DNA of 64,000 bases from Natrinema halophilum (GCF_013402815.2 NZ_CP058601.1:4295797-4359796); one strand, 5' to 3'; shown: positions 21,641-31,569, counted from the first letter of the stretch. The notes: generated by a model not told the origin, from the sequence alone. Program-made: numbers and translations.

Positions 21641-21795
21641 GTCGTCAGCATGCGGACTCACACCGTCGACTCGTTCGGGCTTGCCGTCGATCCATACTGG
21701 TCCCTGATCCGACCGGTCCTCCGTCGAATCTCGCGCGAGTCCGTCCGGAGATTGCCTTTTTGTGCGTAGACGCTACCAGACAATAGTGATGCGCT

Positions 21796-22164
21796 ATGTC
21801 CACGGAACGCACCACAGACGGGTGGCCTCGACTCGTCCTGATCGTTCTGGCCGTGATCGTCCTCTTCCCGCTGGTGATGCTGATCGTCGCAATACCGATG
21901 ATGGGACTGATGGGCTGGTGGTGGAGCGGTAGCATGACCGGTGGATTATCACTGATCTGGGCTATCGGGATGCTGCTCGTCTGGCTTCTCGTCCTCCTCG
22001 GCATCGGGTACCTTCTCTATCGCGGCCTCGCCGGCGGTGCCGGGCCATCGCCGACCAGCGATCGAGCACTCGAGGAACTCCGCGTCGCGTACGCCCGCGG
22101 TGATCTCTCCGAAGCGGAGTTCGAAGAGCGTCGTGCGAAACTCGAGCGCGAGGAATCGCAATAA
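21796..22164 (+). CDS. SHOCT domain membrane protein
   Basis: A 122-aa protein with two membrane helices (about residues 13-38 and 48-75). The C-terminal SHOCT motif is ALEELRVAYARGDLSEAEFEERRAKLE. SHOCT is a short C-terminal oligomerisation-type motif common in haloarchaeal membrane proteins; the function is unknown. The start ATG opens MSTERTTDGW. Confidence 0.88.
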   Translation: MSTERTTDGWPRLVLIVLAVIVLFPLVMLIVAIPMMGLMGWWWSGSMTGGLSLIWAIGMLLVWLLVLLGIGYLLYRGLAGGAGPSPTSDRALEELRVAYARGDLSEAEFEERRAKLEREESQ

Positions 22165-22685
22165 TGTACGGTCCTCTCCTCGAGGGGACAGCGGTGTGTG
22201 CTCCTCGCGACAGTCGCCGCCGCCATCACACGTATCTCGGGTGCGGTTACCGGGGATCACCAGGGTAGTTTGGAGACCGCCCTGTCTTCTCGATGAGTTG
22301 AATTTGTGCCCGACGCAGTCGTTCAGACACCGTGGGTGGAGACATATCGGTTCTGGGCACCCTCCTCGAATAATGCCTACTGCGGACTGTCGAAATAACC
22401 TCGTTCGTGGGCTATCCGGTGTGCCTCGGGCTGGCTGTCGGTAAGTCCATTCCCGGGGTTCTCGACTCTCTATCACGCGTGAGGCGGATGCTATACCCAG
22501 CTAGCGCTTCCACCACAGACACAGCGTCGGTCGGGTACCTGCGTTCATTCCAAACCCATCGCTATGCCGTCACGGCATATTGATTGCGCACAAGCAACTT
22601 CTCGGCTCGAAATCGATGGTGCAACAGCGCGTGCAACAGTGAATCGGCCTGATTACGACGCGGTCCCAACCGATGCCCTATGGTG
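22165..22685. other. Non-coding stretch between convergent genes
   Basis: The SHOCT gene and the ABC permease gene converge here. No gene is supported. The only structure I see is the palindrome at 22563-22579. Confidence 0.5.
22563..22579. repeat. Perfect 8-1-8 palindrome
   Basis: TATGCCGT-C-ACGGCATA. It lies 107 bp past the stop of the minus-strand ABC permease gene. It could be a protein-binding site or part of a transcript end; the one-base centre makes a simple hairpin terminator less likely. Confidence 0.4.
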
Positions 22686-23558
22686 TCAGATATCCGCACT
22701 GTTGAATCGGTAGTATCCGACAACAAACGGGACGACGAGCCAGAAGAGGAGTACAATGAGACCGACTGCTGGAGTCACGTAGAACGGGTCGGCGTCAGCG
22801 GGCGTTATTTCGACACCGCCGCCGGTCTGGGCCGGAGCAGCACCGACTGTGTCCGCGAGATCAGGCAAGAGTGCAACGATCGACGTAAAGTACGCTGCGG
22901 ACGGCGAGAGCTGGGTAACGAGAAACATCCAATCGGGTATTTCGGTCGGGAGCGTAAAGCCTTCGACGATGTAGAGTATCCCCATCGGGACAACATCCCA
23001 GAATAACTCGAAGATTACGAAAAAGCCGAGCGCGAGCGTCGTCGCCCGTGACGTGGAACCTGTCGTCGCCGAAAGTCCCACCATGATACCCGCATACACG
23101 GCCGCGAACGACAATGTAACGAGGACGAACACCAGCATAGCCAGCGCATTGATCTCGCCGAGCAACATCGATCCGAATCCGAGTCCGAGTACGATCCCGA
23201 CACTCAGACCGAACGAGAGCACTGCTGCTCGGCCAACGACTTTGCCAACGAAAACGTGCAATCGGGTAGTCGGTAACGAGAGCAGAAGTTTGATACTCCC
23301 AATCTCACGTTCTCCAGCGAGCGACTTGTAACAGACGACGATGGCTGCAAGCGGGACGAACAACCCGATGAGACCGACGCTAAAAAAGAGCAGGCCGCCG
23401 AACGTCGCTCCCGCTGGTTCGCCGAACATCTCGGGGACCTCGACGTACGCGTACGACGATATCACCGATAGCAGGACGAATACCGTAACGAGCGCCCACA
23501 ATGCCCGCGACTGCACGGCGTCTCGGAAGTCCTTTTTTGCAACAGTCATCCAGGTCAT
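22686..23558 (-). CDS. ABC-2 type transporter permease (NosY-like)
   Basis: A 290-aa membrane protein with six predicted helices. The N-terminus VAKKDFRDAVQSRALWALV and the cytosolic SLAGEREIGSIKLLLSLPTTR loop are typical of the NosY/ABC-2 family. Its start overlaps the ATPase stop by 4 bp (ATGA). The cargo is unknown; a multidrug or lipid exporter is as likely as a Nos role because no nos genes are nearby. Confidence 0.88.
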   Translation of the reverse strand: MTWMTVAKKDFRDAVQSRALWALVTVFVLLSVISSYAYVEVPEMFGEPAGATFGGLLFFSVGLIGLFVPLAAIVVCYKSLAGEREIGSIKLLLSLPTTRLHVFVGKVVGRAAVLSFGLSVGIVLGLGFGSMLLGEINALAMLVFVLVTLSFAAVYAGIMVGLSATTGSTSRATTLALGFFVIFELFWDVVPMGILYIVEGFTLPTEIPDWMFLVTQLSPSAAYFTSIVALLPDLADTVGAAPAQTGGGVEITPADADPFYVTPAVGLIVLLFWLVVPFVVGYYRFNSADI

Positions 23559-24475
23559 ATTTCAGCCCCTGGTTCGTCGGCAGTATAGCGGACGAACAGA
23601 TCCTCGAGCGAGGATTCAACGACCGAGAAATCTTGGATGGGCACCACGTCGGCGTCGATTGCACGCAACACGTCGAACTTCGAGACGCCATCAACGATAA
23701 CCCGAAGCCGTCCATCAGCGGCTGTTGCACGTCCGACACCGTCGAGTTCAGATACGTGCGCCACGATCTCGTCGGTGAGGTCAGCGACGGAGACATACAG
23801 GGTTTCCCCCGTTTCCGTGGCGTCACGGAGGCCGTCGATCGTATCGACGGCGACGAGTTCCCCCCGATTTATGATCGCCACGCGATCGCAGACCGCCTCA
23901 ACTTGCTCCATGACGTGACTGGAGAAAAAGACCGTCGTCCCGCGATCGTTCTCCGCTCGAATTATCTCGCGCATCTCACGGGCCCCGTTTGGATCCAATC
24001 CTGTCGATGGTTCGTCGAGGATGAGGAGGTCCGGATCACCGATGAGTGCCATCGCAAGAACGAGTCGCTGACGCATCCCCTTCGAGTAGCCACCTGCTTT
24101 TCGGTATGCGGCATCGGCAATTCGCACCCGCTCGAGAAGCGCTATCGGATCTTCGTCCACACCCTTCATCTCCAGTGCGAACTCGAGGTGTTGGAGACCG
24201 GTGAGCCGATCGTATACGTGGTAAGCGTCCGGGAGAACACCCGTTCGTTGCCGGACGGCTTTTCCTTCTGTCTGTGCATTGTGACCGAGAACGGTCACTA
24301 TCCCCTCGGTCGGCCTGATAAAGTCCAATAAGATATCGATCGTTGTGGACTTGCCAGCACCGTTCGGCCCGAGAAACCCGAAGATTTCGCCCTCCTCGAT
24401 CCGGAGGTCGAGATCATCGACTGCAACGACGTCACCGAATTGTTTCGTCAACCCGTCGATTTCAATCGCGCCCAT
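23555..24475 (-). CDS. ABC transporter ATP-binding protein (NosF/CcmA-like)
   Basis: A 306-aa ATPase. Walker A is LGPNGAGKSTTIDIL, the signature is GGYSKGMRQRLVLAMAL, Walker B is DLLILDEPSTGLD, and the switch His is in FFSSHVMEQVE. A C-terminal domain of about 90 residues follows, as in drug-export type ATPases. It pairs with the permease at 22686. The regulator at 24678 lies upstream on the same strand. Confidence 0.9.
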   Translation of the reverse strand: MGAIEIDGLTKQFGDVVAVDDLDLRIEEGEIFGFLGPNGAGKSTTIDILLDFIRPTEGIVTVLGHNAQTEGKAVRQRTGVLPDAYHVYDRLTGLQHLEFALEMKGVDEDPIALLERVRIADAAYRKAGGYSKGMRQRLVLAMALIGDPDLLILDEPSTGLDPNGAREMREIIRAENDRGTTVFFSSHVMEQVEAVCDRVAIINRGELVAVDTIDGLRDATETGETLYVSVADLTDEIVAHVSELDGVGRATAADGRLRVIVDGVSKFDVLRAIDADVVPIQDFSVVESSLEDLFVRYTADEPGAEI

Positions 24476-24677
24476 CGTGCCACCTCGAAAACATCACAGT
24501 GCCGCGTCCGGTTACCCTGACAAACGTCATTGGTGATTGTTTTCATCGAAATAGCATAAGTATTGTTGTTTAGTTTACATATTGACAATAGATTTACTCA
24601 AAGATGTTTGAGAGCGCTCTCGCATCCTCGTAGCTTCTACCCGCAGAATAAGGATGGGATTCCACACGAGTGGTCAT

Positions 24678-25589
24678 CTAGGTAGTGGATATAGTGTCAT
24701 CGGGCTGTCCGAGTGAGACCGTCGTCGTATCATCCATCGTGAAAGAAAGACTTTCATCGGCCAGTGTAATTTCGAACGAAGCGACAAACGGGTCATCGGA
24801 GACGATATCAGTCACGATGACACCCGCTGTGAGATACTCGAAAAATTCCCACAGTGGCACGTCCAGTAGGGAAATATCGTGTTTCCAAAACAGATAGCGG
24901 ACTGCTGGGTGAAACGCGACCGCGACTTCGATCGGTAGCGAAATTCTGTGCCGACATTCCCGACACGAGTTGACGTGGAGATAGATCGATTTTCCATCGT
25001 ACTCGTACACGTCAACATCTGTATCGATAGGACCGAAGCACTCCGGACAAATGCCCCCTCGGAGTTGAACGTACATACTCCAGATTCGATACCCGAAACT
25101 TTCGATGATTTCTGCCGACGTTCGACCTCGAGTTTGACTCTGTGGAAAGAAATCGGTTACGAGAATCGCCTCACACGACGTGCAGCGAATACGAAATTGT
25201 TCGGCGTCGAGCGTCGCTAGAAGTGACGCTTCTTCACAGGACAAACAAACGCCGGCGACGTCTCTATCATCGAACGTCGACGTGCTCTCGTACAGATCAG
25301 AGAGGATCGCACGAACGATTTTGTGACCGCTATACGTGAGCCGGTATCCGTCGGGCGTTTCGCGAACGAACTGGCCGTCGAGACGATCGAGGTGATACGA
25401 AAACTGGGACGAACTATCGACGTTTACTGCGTTGTACAGTTCAGTAAAGCTCATTGTGTGCCACGGCTTTTGATGCTCTTGATCCACCTTATCCAATGCC
25501 AGTAGTATTTCCAGCCGATGGGCGTTCCCGAGCGAACTGATCGCATCGACCACTTCCTGCTCGATTTCGTAGCTTTGGTCAACTCCCAT
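24678..25589 (-). CDS. ArsR-like winged-helix regulator with zinc-binding C-terminus
   Basis: A 303-aa protein. The N-terminus is a winged helix: LGNAHRLEILLAL, FTELYNAVNV, FSYHLDRLDGQFVRETPDGYRLT. The rest holds paired Cys motifs (CLSC..CTSC and CPEC..CREC) and the FHPAVRYLFWKHDIS segment. The same architecture occurs at 33763-34749, so the two are paralogues. It is upstream of the ABC pair by 200 bp and on the same strand, so it probably controls that exporter; inference. Confidence 0.85.
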   Translation of the reverse strand: MGVDQSYEIEQEVVDAISSLGNAHRLEILLALDKVDQEHQKPWHTMSFTELYNAVNVDSSSQFSYHLDRLDGQFVRETPDGYRLTYSGHKIVRAILSDLYESTSTFDDRDVAGVCLSCEEASLLATLDAEQFRIRCTSCEAILVTDFFPQSQTRGRTSAEIIESFGYRIWSMYVQLRGGICPECFGPIDTDVDVYEYDGKSIYLHVNSCRECRHRISLPIEVAVAFHPAVRYLFWKHDISLLDVPLWEFFEYLTAGVIVTDIVSDDPFVASFEITLADESLSFTMDDTTTVSLGQPDDTISTT

Positions 25590-26361
25590 GTTTCGTCGCT
25601 ACTATCCTTCTCAACTCCAGTCGAGTTAAGCGCGCGTACCTCCTGCGAATGAGAAGCGACAGCGTTAATCCCCGCCGGTCAAGTTCTCCCTGCCCAAGAC
25701 ATCAGACGTCGACCCGGATCAGGCAGACAGATAGATCCCAGCGTACGGCAACGGTCTGAGAACGATCGGTTCGCCTACCAGCACGAACGGCCCACCTCGA
25801 CGAGACGAATCAATGGTCAACGGCTGAACGCAACTTCTAACCACTTTACCGAATACGCCACGTGGAGCTAATCAGTCGGTATGAACACGAGCAGGAACTC
25901 CAGCGCATTCTCGGTTGAATTTCCGACGAGTTCGCAGAACGTGTCGGATACGACCGCGACGAACTGTTAGAAGAATCTCCGATCCTCATCAGCGATGAGG
26001 GGATGAACTACCCGGGCCTACTCGCCGGTTTCGGTGACTCCTTGAGGCCGAGGCTTCCGTTCCTTTCGGGCGTGCTTCCTGCTTCGACGAGACGTGTGTG
26101 CATTGTGGCTTACGTATTTTCGATCACGTGCCCATCTGCGTGCGCGACTGCACAGCCAACTGTGGCTCACCTAGCTACTTCTGTACCTGTGGGTGTCTGT
26201 CGGCGAACATCGACGAGAACGAACTGCCCTGCAGCGACGCTTGTGAGTGGTCACCGGAGTACCGTTACTCTGTCAAACCACCTTCTCTGTACACCTCTGT
26301 CCTGATTTTGGGGACGAGATTTCCAGAAGGCTTATCTGAAGAGTTGTTCATACATTCATCT
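25590..26361. other. Gene-remnant region upstream of the ars operon
   Basis: Two fragments are visible on the plus strand. Around 25880-26010 one frame reads like the start of a PAS-type segment (ISDEFAERVGYDRDELLEES) but is cut by a stop at 25916. From about 26062 to 26270 another frame is very Cys-rich (ETCVHCGLRIFDH, CTANCGSPSYFCTCGCL) and runs in frame into arsR. I treat both as decayed genes. The ~60 bases before 26362 hold a CTTATCTGA TATA-like element for arsR. Confidence 0.4.
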
Positions 26362-26760
26362 ATGAGTCAGCAGTCAGAACGACTTGAGCGGCTGATAACG
26401 GATCAAGAAGGCGAATGCTGTGCCGACGATATCGACGCCCACATCGAGACGCTCGAACGGCACGTTACGGACCTCCCATCAGATACTGCACGGGACCAAG
26501 CGGCACTCAAGACCCTCAGTAACGATACTCGATACACAATCGTTCGACTTCTCGCCGCTGCTGGGCGGGAACTGTGCGTCTGCGAAATTACGCCCGTCGT
26601 CGATGTTAGTGACAGTGCGGTGAGCCACGCGCTCTCCGACCTCTCCGACGCTGGCCTCGTGACCCGACGCAAAGATGGCACCTGGCGCTACTACGAAGCG
26701 ACCGACCGAGCAACTGGACTCCTTACGGCGCTCGATCAAACCCGGGAGGCATCCAAATGA
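26362..26760 (+). CDS. arsR: ArsR family arsenic-responsive repressor
   Basis: A 132-aa winged-helix repressor. The metal site motif ELCVCEI sits in the recognition helix region as in classical ArsR. DSAVSHALSDLSDAGLV is the DNA-reading helix, and YYEATDRATG the wing end. An extra Cys pair (GECCADD) near residue 20 could add a ligand. It starts the ars operon; arsC overlaps its stop (ATGA). It should release DNA when arsenite binds. Confidence 0.93.
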   Translation: MSQQSERLERLITDQEGECCADDIDAHIETLERHVTDLPSDTARDQAALKTLSNDTRYTIVRLLAAAGRELCVCEITPVVDVSDSAVSHALSDLSDAGLVTRRKDGTWRYYEATDRATGLLTALDQTREASK

Positions 26761-27200
26761 ATTCGCCTGCCGTTCGCGTGGCGTTTACGTGCGTACAGAA
26801 CGCTGGCCGCAGTCAGATGGCAACCGCGTTTGCCGAGCAAGAACGGCGAGACAGAGGTCTTGATGACGAGGTAGAGATTCTAACTGGTGGAACGCACCCG
26901 GCAGATCACGTCCACGACATCGCCGTTGAAGTGATGGAAGGAGACGGGTTCGACCTGTCTGACCGAACGCCACGTGAGATCACGACAGCTGAACTGAACT
27001 CTTGTGATTACGTGGCGACGATGGGTTGCTCGACGCTCGACCTTGAGACAGACGACCCGACGGTCGATGTTCGAGACTGGGCACTTGATGACCCCGATGG
27101 AAAGGATCTCGACGAGGTTCGTGAAATCCGTGAGGAGATCCGACAGCGAATTCGAGACCTCTTCGACGAGGTCGAACAGGAGGTGAACGAAGATGTCTGA
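26757..27200 (+). CDS. arsC: Arsenate reductase, low-molecular-weight phosphatase type
   Basis: A 147-aa protein of the LMW-PTP/ArsC fold. The active-site loop FTCVQNAGRSQM (C-x5-R-S) is near the N-terminus, with Cys12 as nucleophile. Further Cys (NSCDYVATMGCSTLD) could be the resolving residues. It reduces As(V) to As(III) for efflux or methylation. It overlaps arsR by 4 bp and arsM by 8 bp. Confidence 0.92.
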   Translation: MNSPAVRVAFTCVQNAGRSQMATAFAEQERRDRGLDDEVEILTGGTHPADHVHDIAVEVMEGDGFDLSDRTPREITTAELNSCDYVATMGCSTLDLETDDPTVDVRDWALDDPDGKDLDEVREIREEIRQRIRDLFDEVEQEVNEDV

Positions 27201-28035
27201 TTCAGCGCAGGCGAAGTCCGACGAGCCCCTTGATCCGGCGACACAACGGCGTGTTGTTCGTGATCGATACGCCAGGATTGCGACGGAAACCGAGGCAAAG
27301 GAACGTGGTTGCAGCACCTCGGACGGGTGTTGCACCGAGGATGCTTCTGGTACGGGAGATACTGCCGAGACGGCAACGCAACTCGGCTACTCGACAGCTG
27401 ACGTCGAGAGCATCGACGGCGAGGCGAATCTCGGGCTCGGCTGTGGTAACCCACAAGCGCTCGCGTCGCTCACCGAGGGTGAGACTGTCGTGGATCTCGG
27501 ATCTGGGGCTGGCTTCGACTGCTTTCTCACAGCGCAGGAAGTCGGTGAAGCAGGTCAGGTAATCGGGGTCGATATGACGCCGGAAATGGTCGAGAAAGCC
27601 CGCGCGAACGCTACTAAGAACGAAAGTGAGAACGTCGAATTTCGGCTGGGGGAGATCGAGCACCTGCCAGTCGCCGACGACAGTATCGACGTCATCATCT
27701 CGAATTGCGTGGTGAACCTCTCCCCGAACAAACCACAGGTTTTCCGAGAGGCCTTCCGCATCCTTCGACCGGGCGGACGACTCGCTATCTCGGATGTCGT
27801 CATGACCGCCGACGTATCACGGGACATCCGTGCCGATCCGGACTCTGTTGCCTCCTGTGTCGCAGGCGCATCAACTATCGACCGACTGAATGAGATGCTT
27901 ACTGACGCCGGGTTCGAGCAAATCGACATCTCTCCGAAAGATGATAGCGACCAGTTCATCCGCGAGTGGGACGACGAATACGACGTGAGCGAATTCCTCG
28001 TTTCTGCGAGCATCACTGGTCGGAAACCGGAATGA
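27193..28035 (+). CDS. arsM: Arsenite methyltransferase
   Basis: A 280-aa SAM-dependent enzyme. The SAM motif is VVDLGSGAGFDCFL. Arsenite-binding Cys are present: a Cys-rich N-terminus (GCSTSDGCC), LGLGCGNP, SNCVVNL and VASCVAGA. ArsM adds methyl groups to As(III). The start overlaps the arsC end by 8 bp. Confidence 0.92.
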   Translation: MSDSAQAKSDEPLDPATQRRVVRDRYARIATETEAKERGCSTSDGCCTEDASGTGDTAETATQLGYSTADVESIDGEANLGLGCGNPQALASLTEGETVVDLGSGAGFDCFLTAQEVGEAGQVIGVDMTPEMVEKARANATKNESENVEFRLGEIEHLPVADDSIDVIISNCVVNLSPNKPQVFREAFRILRPGGRLAISDVVMTADVSRDIRADPDSVASCVAGASTIDRLNEMLTDAGFEQIDISPKDDSDQFIREWDDEYDVSEFLVSASITGRKPE

Positions 28036-28041
28036 CCACTG

Positions 28042-29208
28042 ATGAGTAACAGTGTCGCCCACGAACACGGACCGAACTGTGATTGCAAAAGCTGTGGTGA
28101 CCCTCGGTCGATGAATTTTCTCGACAAGTATCTCACCGTCTGGATCTTCGGTGCGATGGCCGTCGGTGTTGGACTTGGGTTCGTCGCCCCGTCGGTGACA
28201 CAGCCGATTCAGGATCTTCACCTCGTCGAGGTCGGACTGATTCTGATGATGTACCCGCCGCTTGCGAAGGCAGACTACTCCCAGCTCCCGACCGTGTTTC
28301 GCAACTGGCGCGTCCTCGGATTGAGTCTCGTCCAGAACTGGCTCATCGGGCCGACCCTAATGTTTGGACTGGCAGTGGTCTTTTTCAGCGGGCTCGTTCC
28401 CGGATTGCCCGCTCGTCCCGAGTACTTCCTCGGCCTCGTGTTCATCGGGATGGCCCGGTGCATTGCGATGGTGCTCGTCTGGAACGAACTCGCAGAGGGC
28501 TCGACCGAGTACGTCACCGGGCTGGTCGCGTTCAACAGCCTCTTCCAGATTCTGACCTACGGTGTGTACGTCTGGTTCTTCGGGCTATTCCTCCCACCGC
28601 TGCTCGGGATGGAGAGCCTCGTCGCCGGAATCGAGACGTTCAACATCACGTCGATGCAGGTTTTCCAGGCGATTGTGATCTTCCTCGGAATTCCGTTCGC
28701 CGGGGGGTTCCTGACTCGCTACGTCGGAACCCGGGTGAAGAGTGAGGATTGGTACGATGACGTGCTCGTTCCGAAAATCGATCCGTTGACACTCGTCGCA
28801 CTGTTGTTCACTGTGATCGTAATGTTCGCCACACAGGGTGAGAACATCGTCGCGTCACCTGGAGACGTGCTCCTGATTGCCGTACCGTTGACGATCTACT
28901 TCGTAGTGATGTTCCTGGTGAGCTTCGGTATGGGGAGGGGGATCGGCGCAGACTACTCGACAACGACCGCCATCGGCTTCACTGCCGCTTCGAACAACTT
29001 CGAGTTGGCAATCGCCGTCGCGGTCGCAGTCTTCGGTGTCGGGTCGGGTATTGCCTTCACGACCGTAGTTGGCCCGCTGATCGAGGTGCCGGTGTTGCTT
29101 GCGTTGGTCAACGTTGCGCTGTACTTCCAGCGCCAATTGGATTGGGGAGGGACAACTACGAAGAGCCGTTCTACACCCGCACCAAGGTCCGCTTCCAAGG
29201 AGGATTGA
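28042..29208 (+). CDS. acr3: Arsenite efflux permease, Acr3 type
   Basis: A 388-aa transporter with ten membrane helices. Hallmarks: the essential Cys in GMARCIAMVLVWNEL (helix 4) and the Glu in AASNNFELAIAVAV (helix 9). The N-terminus before the first helix is unusual: HGPNCDCKSCGDP holds four metal-type ligands and could bind As(III) or another metal. It starts 6 bp after arsM. The C-terminal ~25 residues are Ser/Thr-rich. Confidence 0.93.
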   Translation: MSNSVAHEHGPNCDCKSCGDPRSMNFLDKYLTVWIFGAMAVGVGLGFVAPSVTQPIQDLHLVEVGLILMMYPPLAKADYSQLPTVFRNWRVLGLSLVQNWLIGPTLMFGLAVVFFSGLVPGLPARPEYFLGLVFIGMARCIAMVLVWNELAEGSTEYVTGLVAFNSLFQILTYGVYVWFFGLFLPPLLGMESLVAGIETFNITSMQVFQAIVIFLGIPFAGGFLTRYVGTRVKSEDWYDDVLVPKIDPLTLVALLFTVIVMFATQGENIVASPGDVLLIAVPLTIYFVVMFLVSFGMGRGIGADYSTTTAIGFTAASNNFELAIAVAVAVFGVGSGIAFTTVVGPLIEVPVLLALVNVALYFQRQLDWGGTTTKSRSTPAPRSASKED

Positions 29209-29236
29209 CGTCACCGCACTGACGACCCCTTACTTT

Positions 29237-30244
29237 ATGACACGACTCTCAAAACAGCGGGTTCAGCACAACCAGGTCGCGTTGTACGCCCTCGCCGTGC
29301 TTCTCGCAATCGGTACTGGCCTCGGACGACCGAGCGCGAGTACGATTCTCGAAACACTCATCAATCCCGTTCTGGCGGTACTATTGTACGTCACGTTCCT
29401 GGAAATTCCGTTCGTTCGGATTCGGCGTGCGTTCCGGAACGGCCGGTTTATACTGGCTGCCCTCGGAATGAATTTCGTCGTCGTCCCGGTCGTCGTGTTC
29501 GGCCTCACGCGGTTTCTACCGCAGGAGCCAGTGATTCTCGTTGGGGTGTTTATGGTGTTGTTGACGCCGTGTGTCGACTACGTCATCACGTTCACGGAAC
29601 TTGCCGGCGGTGACTCAGAGCAAATTACTGCCGTGACGCCGGCGCTGATGCTCATCCAGTTGCTGGTACTTCCGCTGTACCTGTGGTTATTTCTGGGTCA
29701 GCAGGTAGCCGGGTTCATCGAGGCTGGACCGTTCATCGAGGCATTCGTCGTGATTATCGCACTGCCGCTGACGCTCGCGTGGGTCACCGAATATTGGGCT
29801 GAACACTCCAATCGCGGTAAGGAGTGGCAGAACACGATGGGATGGTTACCGGTGCCGATGATGGGTGTGACGCTGTTCGTCGTCGTCGCTTCCCAGTTGC
29901 CTCGCGTTCAGGATTCGATCGATCAAATTGCTGCTGTCGTCCCGATCTACGTTGCCTTTCTGCTGATCATGCCACTGCTCGGGCGGCTCACGGCTGGCTT
30001 GCTCGGCATGGAGGTCGGAGAGAGCCGTGCGCTCGTGTTCACGTCCGTCACGCGAAACTCGCTGGTAATCCTTCCCTTGGCACTCGCGTTGCCGTCGGAG
30101 TACGCGCTCGCACCGGCGGTCGTCGTGACCCAAACGCTCGTCGAACTATCGGGGATGGTCGTTCTCACTCGGGTCGTCCCGAGTTGGCTCGTGCCCGACA
30201 CCTCCCAACGGTTCCTCAGTCTCGATATCGGGCGAAGCGACTGA
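29237..30244 (+). CDS. Second arsenic-type permease (BASS/Acr3-like superfamily)
   Basis: A 335-aa membrane protein with about ten helices, distantly related to Acr3 and bile acid:sodium symporters. TPCVDYVITFTELAGGD (helix 4) carries a Cys in the Acr3 position and VTRNSLVILPLALALP is the helix 9 equivalent. The start is the ATG of MTRLSKQRVQHNQ. It is 28 bp after acr3, so it belongs to the ars operon. It may export methylated arsenic or another anion; uncertain. Confidence 0.82.
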   Translation: MTRLSKQRVQHNQVALYALAVLLAIGTGLGRPSASTILETLINPVLAVLLYVTFLEIPFVRIRRAFRNGRFILAALGMNFVVVPVVVFGLTRFLPQEPVILVGVFMVLLTPCVDYVITFTELAGGDSEQITAVTPALMLIQLLVLPLYLWLFLGQQVAGFIEAGPFIEAFVVIIALPLTLAWVTEYWAEHSNRGKEWQNTMGWLPVPMMGVTLFVVVASQLPRVQDSIDQIAAVVPIYVAFLLIMPLLGRLTAGLLGMEVGESRALVFTSVTRNSLVILPLALALPSEYALAPAVVVTQTLVELSGMVVLTRVVPSWLVPDTSQRFLSLDIGRSD

Positions 30245-30339
30245 TCGGTGGGCCACTTTCGCCGTGCTCAAAATAGTGATCCTCTCTTGACGACCGTGAG
30301 GACGGAATTATATCGGTCCCTCGCTCGCACGTCGCGAGA

Positions 30340-30936
30340 GTGCCTGAGATTCGCGCATCGACAGACTCTTTCTTCGAGTCTCTGATTCGTTTGTCGACCC
30401 CATAGCCGCTCAGAGTACATCGACTCTCAATCTGCTCGGAAATATAGGTATTCTTCGAGTGTCCTTGGGCCCGATCGACTGTTCATGACTGGGTTCACAA
30501 GGCTGACTTACAGCCCACTTCCTGTCGCAGTCCGGATCACGTCGCGGTTGACGAGACGGTGATCCGACTCGGCGATGACCTGTATTGGCTGTACGCTGCT
30601 GTCGATCCGGAGTCAACCGAATTACTCCATACTAAGCTTGAACCGACTAGAACCAAAGTCATCGTCCGTTCCTTCTTCACGGAATTGTGCGAGAAACACG
30701 ACGTCAATGACGCCGTGTTTCTCGTCGATGGCGATAAGGCGCTGAACTATGCTTGTCAACGGCATGGCCTCGATTTCAGATGCGAACGACATGGAAATCG
30801 GAACAGTGTCGAACGTGTCTTTCGTGAGATAAAGCGTAGAACCTCCTCTTTCTCAAACTGCTTTAGCAACGCTCATGCAGAAACTGCTGATCAGTGGCTC
30901 AAATCATTCGCCTTCGCATGGAATCAGCGTATCTGA
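30340..30936 (+). pseudogene. IS6-type transposase, inactivated
   Basis: From GTG 30340 one continuous frame reads PEIRASTDSFFESL, meets stops at about 30403 and 30445, then resumes as ARSTVHDWVHKADLQP. The DDE core follows: DHVAVDETVIRL, FLVDGDKALN and NSVERVFREIKRR, ending FAFAWNQRI. This is the haloarchaeal IS6-like family. The N-terminal third is shortened and has two nonsense codons, so it is dead. It lies between the ars operon and a truncated lipoprotein gene on the other strand. Confidence 0.85.
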
Positions 30937-31240
30937 ACACGATGACTGGCGGAGGCTGAAGATAGATAGGGGTAGACGCATTACTAGTTGAGTCTGGCTT
31001 GAACCGGAAACGATAGCTGTCAAGAATGGTGTCGCTCGGCTGTTCGATGTACGCTCGGATACTTCTGCTATGCAGCGTGTCCGATTGTGTGTTGAATGAC
31101 ACCCGCAGAACTTCGTCGTTTTCGTACTCGTACCGATAATACTCTGATTGACCGTTTTGCTGTTCAATTGGTGCTTCGAGAACCGTCTCATCCGCAAAAG
31201 CCGTGCAATTAGCGAGTGAAGTCCCAGCTAACCCCGCCAT
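30899..31240 (-). pseudogene. Lipoprotein gene truncated at both ends
   Basis: A 113-aa frame with a lipoprotein-like start (AVMAGLAGTSLANC). In-frame codons upstream of the ATG read KRDRQQYLAV, as in haloarchaeal lipoprotein signal peptides, but no start codon is found there. The 3' end runs into the IS6 remnant. I conclude the element clipped the 3' end and the 5' end decayed. The mature part has no known domain. Confidence 0.5.
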
Positions 31241-31569
31241 TACGGCCAGATATTGTTGTCGATCACGTTTTGCAAAACAACTGACTGAACAGACAGTAAA
31301 GCTTCTAGAGGGCTAAATCGGAGTTATGGTCGACGAGAGAGAGTCTAGAACAGGGTTTGACTGTAGTAGCTATATACGATTGTTTAGACTATCGGAGAAA
31401 GACCACTGGCCCTTAGACGTCTCTCTAGAATGACTGTAAACGTTTCTGAGGGAAATGAATGAAAGCTTCCGAACGCTCCCGAGTGATCATCACCGTGTAG
31501 AATCTGCCAGGAATTATGTATCAGACCAATAAAATTCTCCGGTGAGGGTAGCGCGTTCCAGATCTCGCC
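31241..31569. other. Intergenic stretch, AT-rich, no gene seen
   Basis: No supported gene. It should hold the promoter of the CPBP protease gene. Confidence 0.5.
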
